This document shows, in pieces, positions 61,544 through 64,000 of a stretch of 64,000 nucleotides of DNA. Source of the DNA: Pseudomonas allokribbensis (lineage in GTDB: Bacteria > Pseudomonadota > Gammaproteobacteria > Pseudomonadales > Pseudomonadaceae); the NCBI RefSeq assembly GCF_014863605.1, contig NZ_CP062252.1, forward strand, positions 5,155,001 through 5,219,000, written 5' to 3'. The position numbers and the translations under genes were made by a program. The notes under the pieces were generated by a model, which worked only from the letters and a program-made list of their open reading frames with translations, did no database searches and was not told where the DNA came from. Each line of letters begins with the position of its first letter. The stretch's first letter is position 1.

Positions 61544-61558
61544 GTGAAAAAAACGTCG
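61544..61558 (-). promoter_or_regulatory. Possible ColR site upstream of the methyltransferase gene
   Basis: On the minus strand the sequence ends in TTTTTTTCAC, which contains the TTTTCAC core of the ColR box as I recall it from P. putida, about 70 bases before the methyltransferase start. The upstream half matches the consensus only partly. Confidence 0.4.
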
Positions 61559-61598
61559 CGTAAACCCCCGAACTATTTCAAGGTTATACAGGATTCGT

Positions 61599-62909
61599 TC
61601 AGGTTGGCAGCTTTTTTGTGCCATTTGGGAGGGGTTCTTGTTTGCCCAGATCTACCTCGAAACGGCAGCCATTGGGCTCCATCGTACTCAATGTGACACT
61701 CCAGCCCTGGTTCTCGCAGATGCGCTGCACCAATGACAGACCGAGCCCCAGACCCTCTCCACGCTTTTCGCTGCCCCGTACGAAGGGCTGGAACATCGCC
61801 TCGCGTTTCTCCTCGGGAATGCCCACGCCCGAGTCTTCGACCACAAAGCCGTTGTCATTGAGCGTCAGCCGAATGAAGCCATGCTCGGTGTAGTGCAACG
61901 CATTACGCAGCAGGTTGCCCATCACGGCATTGAGCAGGGTGGCGTTGTAGCGGGTATCCGGCGGGTTGCCCGGTTCGAAAATCAGATTAAGGCCCTTGGT
62001 CTCGATCGGCTCGCGCCACAGGCCCAACAGATTGTCCGCCACCTGGCCGAGACTGTGCTGGGGCGCCGCCCCCGCATCTTCGCGCTGGGCACGGGCCAGC
62101 ATCAGGAAAGTCTGCACCAGTTCGCGCATTTCTTCGCTGGCACGGGCGATGCGTTCGACCTGGGCGCGGCCGCGCTGATCGATGCCCGGGTTTTCCAGCA
62201 GCAGCTCACAGGAACTGGCCAGCACCATCAGCGGTGTACGCAATTCATGGCTGACGTCACTGGTGAACAGCCGCTCACGCGTCAGCGCCTGACGCAAACG
62301 CCCCAGCGTCGCATCGAATGCCACCGCCAGTTCACCCACTTCATCGGCGGCGTAGTCCGGCGCCAGCGGCGGTGCGAGTCCCAGCAACTGATCGCGATGA
62401 CGCACCTGACGCGCCAGCCGGACCACCGGCGCCATCACCTTGCGTGCCAGCACCCAGCCGAGGAAAACCGCCAGCGCCAGGCTGAGCACGAAGCCCACCA
62501 GCACCACGGCAAACAGTACGCGCTCACGCTCTTCGAAATCGCTTTGATCCTGCAGCAGCACATAGCGCCGGCCGTCGACGATTTCGACCATCGCGTGATA
62601 CGACAGCTGCTCGCGGAAGACTTCGTGGAACCCGGAATCCAGATGTCGCAGATCCTTGGGCAGCTCGAAGTCACCCGGGCCGCCGCTGAAATAGAACAGT
62701 TGATCCGGCTCCGGCCGATGGCTCCAGTCCGAGACGTTGTCCATCAACAACAGGCGCTGCAAGTCGCCGCCCAGTCCTGCGGAAATCAGTTTTTCTTCCA
62801 CCAGGTGCACGGTCGCGACGATGCCCATGGCGAAGGCCCCTGCCACCAGTGCGCTCATCAGCGCAAAGGCGATGATGATCCGCTGGGCAAGGCTTTGCTT
62901 AAACTCCAT
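61599..62909 (-). CDS. colS: ColS sensor histidine kinase
   Basis: 436 residues. Two membrane helices (about 12-32 and 133-155) flank a periplasmic domain of about 100 residues that in P. putida ColS binds ferric iron and zinc. HAMP linker, then HisKA with the phosphorylated His in SDVSHELRTPLMV (about 222). HATPase N-box NLLRNALHY and G-boxes DSGVGIPEE and GEGLGLGLS. ColRS maintains membrane homeostasis and metal tolerance. The start overlaps colR's end by 11 bases. Downstream genes are ColR-linked. Confidence 0.92.
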   Translation of the reverse strand: MEFKQSLAQRIIIAFALMSALVAGAFAMGIVATVHLVEEKLISAGLGGDLQRLLLMDNVSDWSHRPEPDQLFYFSGGPGDFELPKDLRHLDSGFHEVFREQLSYHAMVEIVDGRRYVLLQDQSDFEERERVLFAVVLVGFVLSLALAVFLGWVLARKVMAPVVRLARQVRHRDQLLGLAPPLAPDYAADEVGELAVAFDATLGRLRQALTRERLFTSDVSHELRTPLMVLASSCELLLENPGIDQRGRAQVERIARASEEMRELVQTFLMLARAQREDAGAAPQHSLGQVADNLLGLWREPIETKGLNLIFEPGNPPDTRYNATLLNAVMGNLLRNALHYTEHGFIRLTLNDNGFVVEDSGVGIPEEKREAMFQPFVRGSEKRGEGLGLGLSLVQRICENQGWSVTLSTMEPNGCRFEVDLGKQEPLPNGTKKLPT

Positions 62910-63582
62910 CGCGGCCCTCGGCCAAGCGATAACCCACGCCGTGCACGGTGTGCAGCAGTGGTTTGGCGAACGGCTTGTCGATCACCTGACGCAATTGGTG
63001 GACGTGGCTGCGCAGGCTGTCGCTGTCCGGACAGTCATCGCCCCACAGGGCTTCTTCGAGAATTTCCCGACGCAGTACATGCGGGCTCTTCTGCATCAGC
63101 ACCGCGAGCAGCTTGAGGCCGACCGGGTTGAGCTTGAGCAGCTTGCCTTCGCGGGTCACTTCGAGTGTGTCGAGGTCGTAGCTCAGATCACCGACCTGCA
63201 GGGAACGGCGACCGCCGCCCTGGGTCCGGCGCATCACGGCTTCGACCCGCGCGGCCAGTTCCGACAACGCAAAGGGTTTGACCAGGTAATCGTCAGCCCC
63301 GGACTTGAAGCCCTGCAGGCGATCGTCGAGTTGGTCGCGGGCGGTGAGCATGATCACCGGCGTGTCGCGGCGCGCATCTTCGCGCAGGCGTTTGCACAGG
63401 GTATAGCCGTCGATGCCGGGCAACATGATGTCGAGCACGATCAGGTCATAGTGCTCGGTAGCCGCCAGATGCAGGCCCGACAGACCGTCCTGGGCGCAAT
63501 CGACGGTATAGCCCTTCAGGCCCAGGTAATCGGCCAGGTTGGCCAGGATATCGCGGTTGTCTTCGACCAATAGAATTCGCAT
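62899..63582 (-). CDS. colR: ColR response regulator, OmpR family
   Basis: 227 residues from the ATG at 63582, behind GAAGAGG; the GTG two codons earlier lies in the ribosome site. Receiver domain with phosphoacceptor Asp51 in DLIVLDIMLPG and Lys of YLVKPF near 101. C-terminal winged helix (about 125-222) with LRSHVHQLRQVIDKPF and HTVHGVGYRL. Activates membrane-protection genes upon excess Fe, Zn or Mn in P. putida. Divergent from a sulfatase-like gene, likely also a target. Confidence 0.93.
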   Translation of the reverse strand: MRILLVEDNRDILANLADYLGLKGYTVDCAQDGLSGLHLAATEHYDLIVLDIMLPGIDGYTLCKRLREDARRDTPVIMLTARDQLDDRLQGFKSGADDYLVKPFALSELAARVEAVMRRTQGGGRRSLQVGDLSYDLDTLEVTREGKLLKLNPVGLKLLAVLMQKSPHVLRREILEEALWGDDCPDSDSLRSHVHQLRQVIDKPFAKPLLHTVHGVGYRLAEGRDGV

Positions 63583-63785
63583 GGGCACCTCTTCCGTACA
63601 CAGTAACGGCCGTCATGGCCCGCGCAGCTTACGGCCAACTTCGGCTCAGGGCTAGGGTTGCAGCCCCGACAGATCGATTTGCTCAACCAACATAAATCTT
63701 TAACAAAGTTTTCACTATCGGTTCACAACCTCATTACAGTGGCTTCGCGAAACTCCCGCGCCATTGATAAAAGGAAAAGAAAACA

Positions 63786-64000
63786 ATGGGTTTCTTCAAG
63801 ACAGCGCCTATGCGCTATCTGCTGCTGGTCACCGGTGCCTGGCTGGTCGTGTTTCTCCTCACCCGTATCGTACTGCTGCTGACTCATCTGGATGAGGCCG
63901 GTGGCGGTGCGCTGTCCGTGTTCGGTGTCGGTCTGGTCTACGACCTGGGCTTCCTCGCCTATGCCGCTTTGCCGATGGGTCTGTATCTGCTGCTGTGCCC
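63786..64000 (+). CDS. Sulfatase/LTA synthase-like membrane protein, partial
   Basis: Only the first 71 residues fall in the window; the gene runs off the right edge. The ATG at 63786 follows AAGGAAAAG. Hydrophobic segments at about 10-30, 45-60 and 63 onward with short polar links (GAWLVVFLLTRIVLL, VYDLGFLAYAALPMGLY) resemble the membrane part of pseudomonad LTA synthase-family/phosphoethanolamine transferase-like proteins often found beside colRS. With so little sequence the family is only an inference. A TTTTCAC core lies about 80 bases upstream. Confidence 0.6.
   Translation, partial: MGFFKTAPMRYLLLVTGAWLVVFLLTRIVLLLTHLDEAGGGALSVFGVGLVYDLGFLAYAALPMGLYLLLC

Overview
The window looks like chromosomal DNA of a fluorescent Pseudomonas (P. 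fluorescens group). It is GC-rich and carries pseudomonad markers (MvaT, SadC, BifA, ColRS, DUF6124, a PobA/PobR pair and the short inverted repeats common in this genus). From memory, the two ends follow the P. aeruginosa PAO1 order: mvaT-sbcB-...-pykA-enoyl-CoA hydratase-ferredoxin reductase-sadC-fumarase on the left, and epimerase-argP-ACT-argO-sodB-bifA-icmP-...-RND pump-inaA-methyltransferase-colS-colR on the right. The middle (about 18-43 kb) is mostly accessory catabolism and transport. I see no rRNA, tRNA, insertion sequence, prophage or CRISPR array.

Layout. 0-2 kb: the H-NS-like silencer mvaT and exonuclease I. 2.1-8.8 kb: six translationally coupled genes (RDD, SpoIIM-like, DUF4129, DUF4350, MoxR ATPase, DUF58), a membrane-protein plus AAA+ chaperone system of unclear function. 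8.8-10.2 kb: a lower-GC patch with a 71-aa protein and a DUF6124 gene behind a strongly structured leader. 10.3-17.9 kb: a PilZ protein, a lipoprotein, pyruvate kinase, an enoyl-CoA hydratase, a ferredoxin reductase, the diguanylate cyclase SadC and class I fumarase. 18-22.7 kb: a DctBD/MifSR-like two-component pair next to an alpha-ketoglutarate-type MHS permease with a good sigma-54 promoter. 22.7-24.2 kb: a COG4705 membrane protein divergent from a tiny secreted repeat protein; both lie near TTAAT-N6-TTAAT boxes. 24.3-26.8 kb: a flavin-reductase-like protein, an 80-aa protein, an ABM-domain protein and an AraC regulator. 26.8-35.1 kb: a polyamine-type ABC importer, an aldehyde dehydrogenase, a ThDP-dependent 2-oxoacid decarboxylase and a divergent LysR regulator. 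35-38 kb: an SDR, a secreted MBL-fold protein and its divergent LysR gene, and a small membrane protein. 38-41.9 kb: pobR, pobA and a DHA2 efflux protein. 41.9-46.9 kb: a Cache-domain protein, a coiled-coil membrane protein, an epimerase, argP, an ACT-domain protein and argO. 47-50.1 kb: sodB and the phosphodiesterase bifA. 50.3-55.4 kb: an imelysin / di-haem cytochrome / imelysin / DUF1513 cluster, probably for iron. 55.6-59.8 kb: an RND pump (MexVW-like) without an outer-membrane gene. 59.8-64 kb: inaA, a methyltransferase, colS and colR, then the start of a sulfatase-like membrane protein cut by the window edge.

How the genes connect. Three parts of c-di-GMP signalling (PilZ receptor, SadC, BifA) lie in one window. 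Four catabolic transcription units (permease, pobA, decarboxylase, binding protein) carry an AANAANAA motif close to the start codon, as expected for Crc/Hfq catabolite repression. The decarboxylase/dehydrogenase unit and the ABC importer unit share a near-identical 16-bp upstream motif, which suggests joint control by the adjacent LysR regulator. All functional statements are from reading the sequence and from family knowledge; no searches were run.
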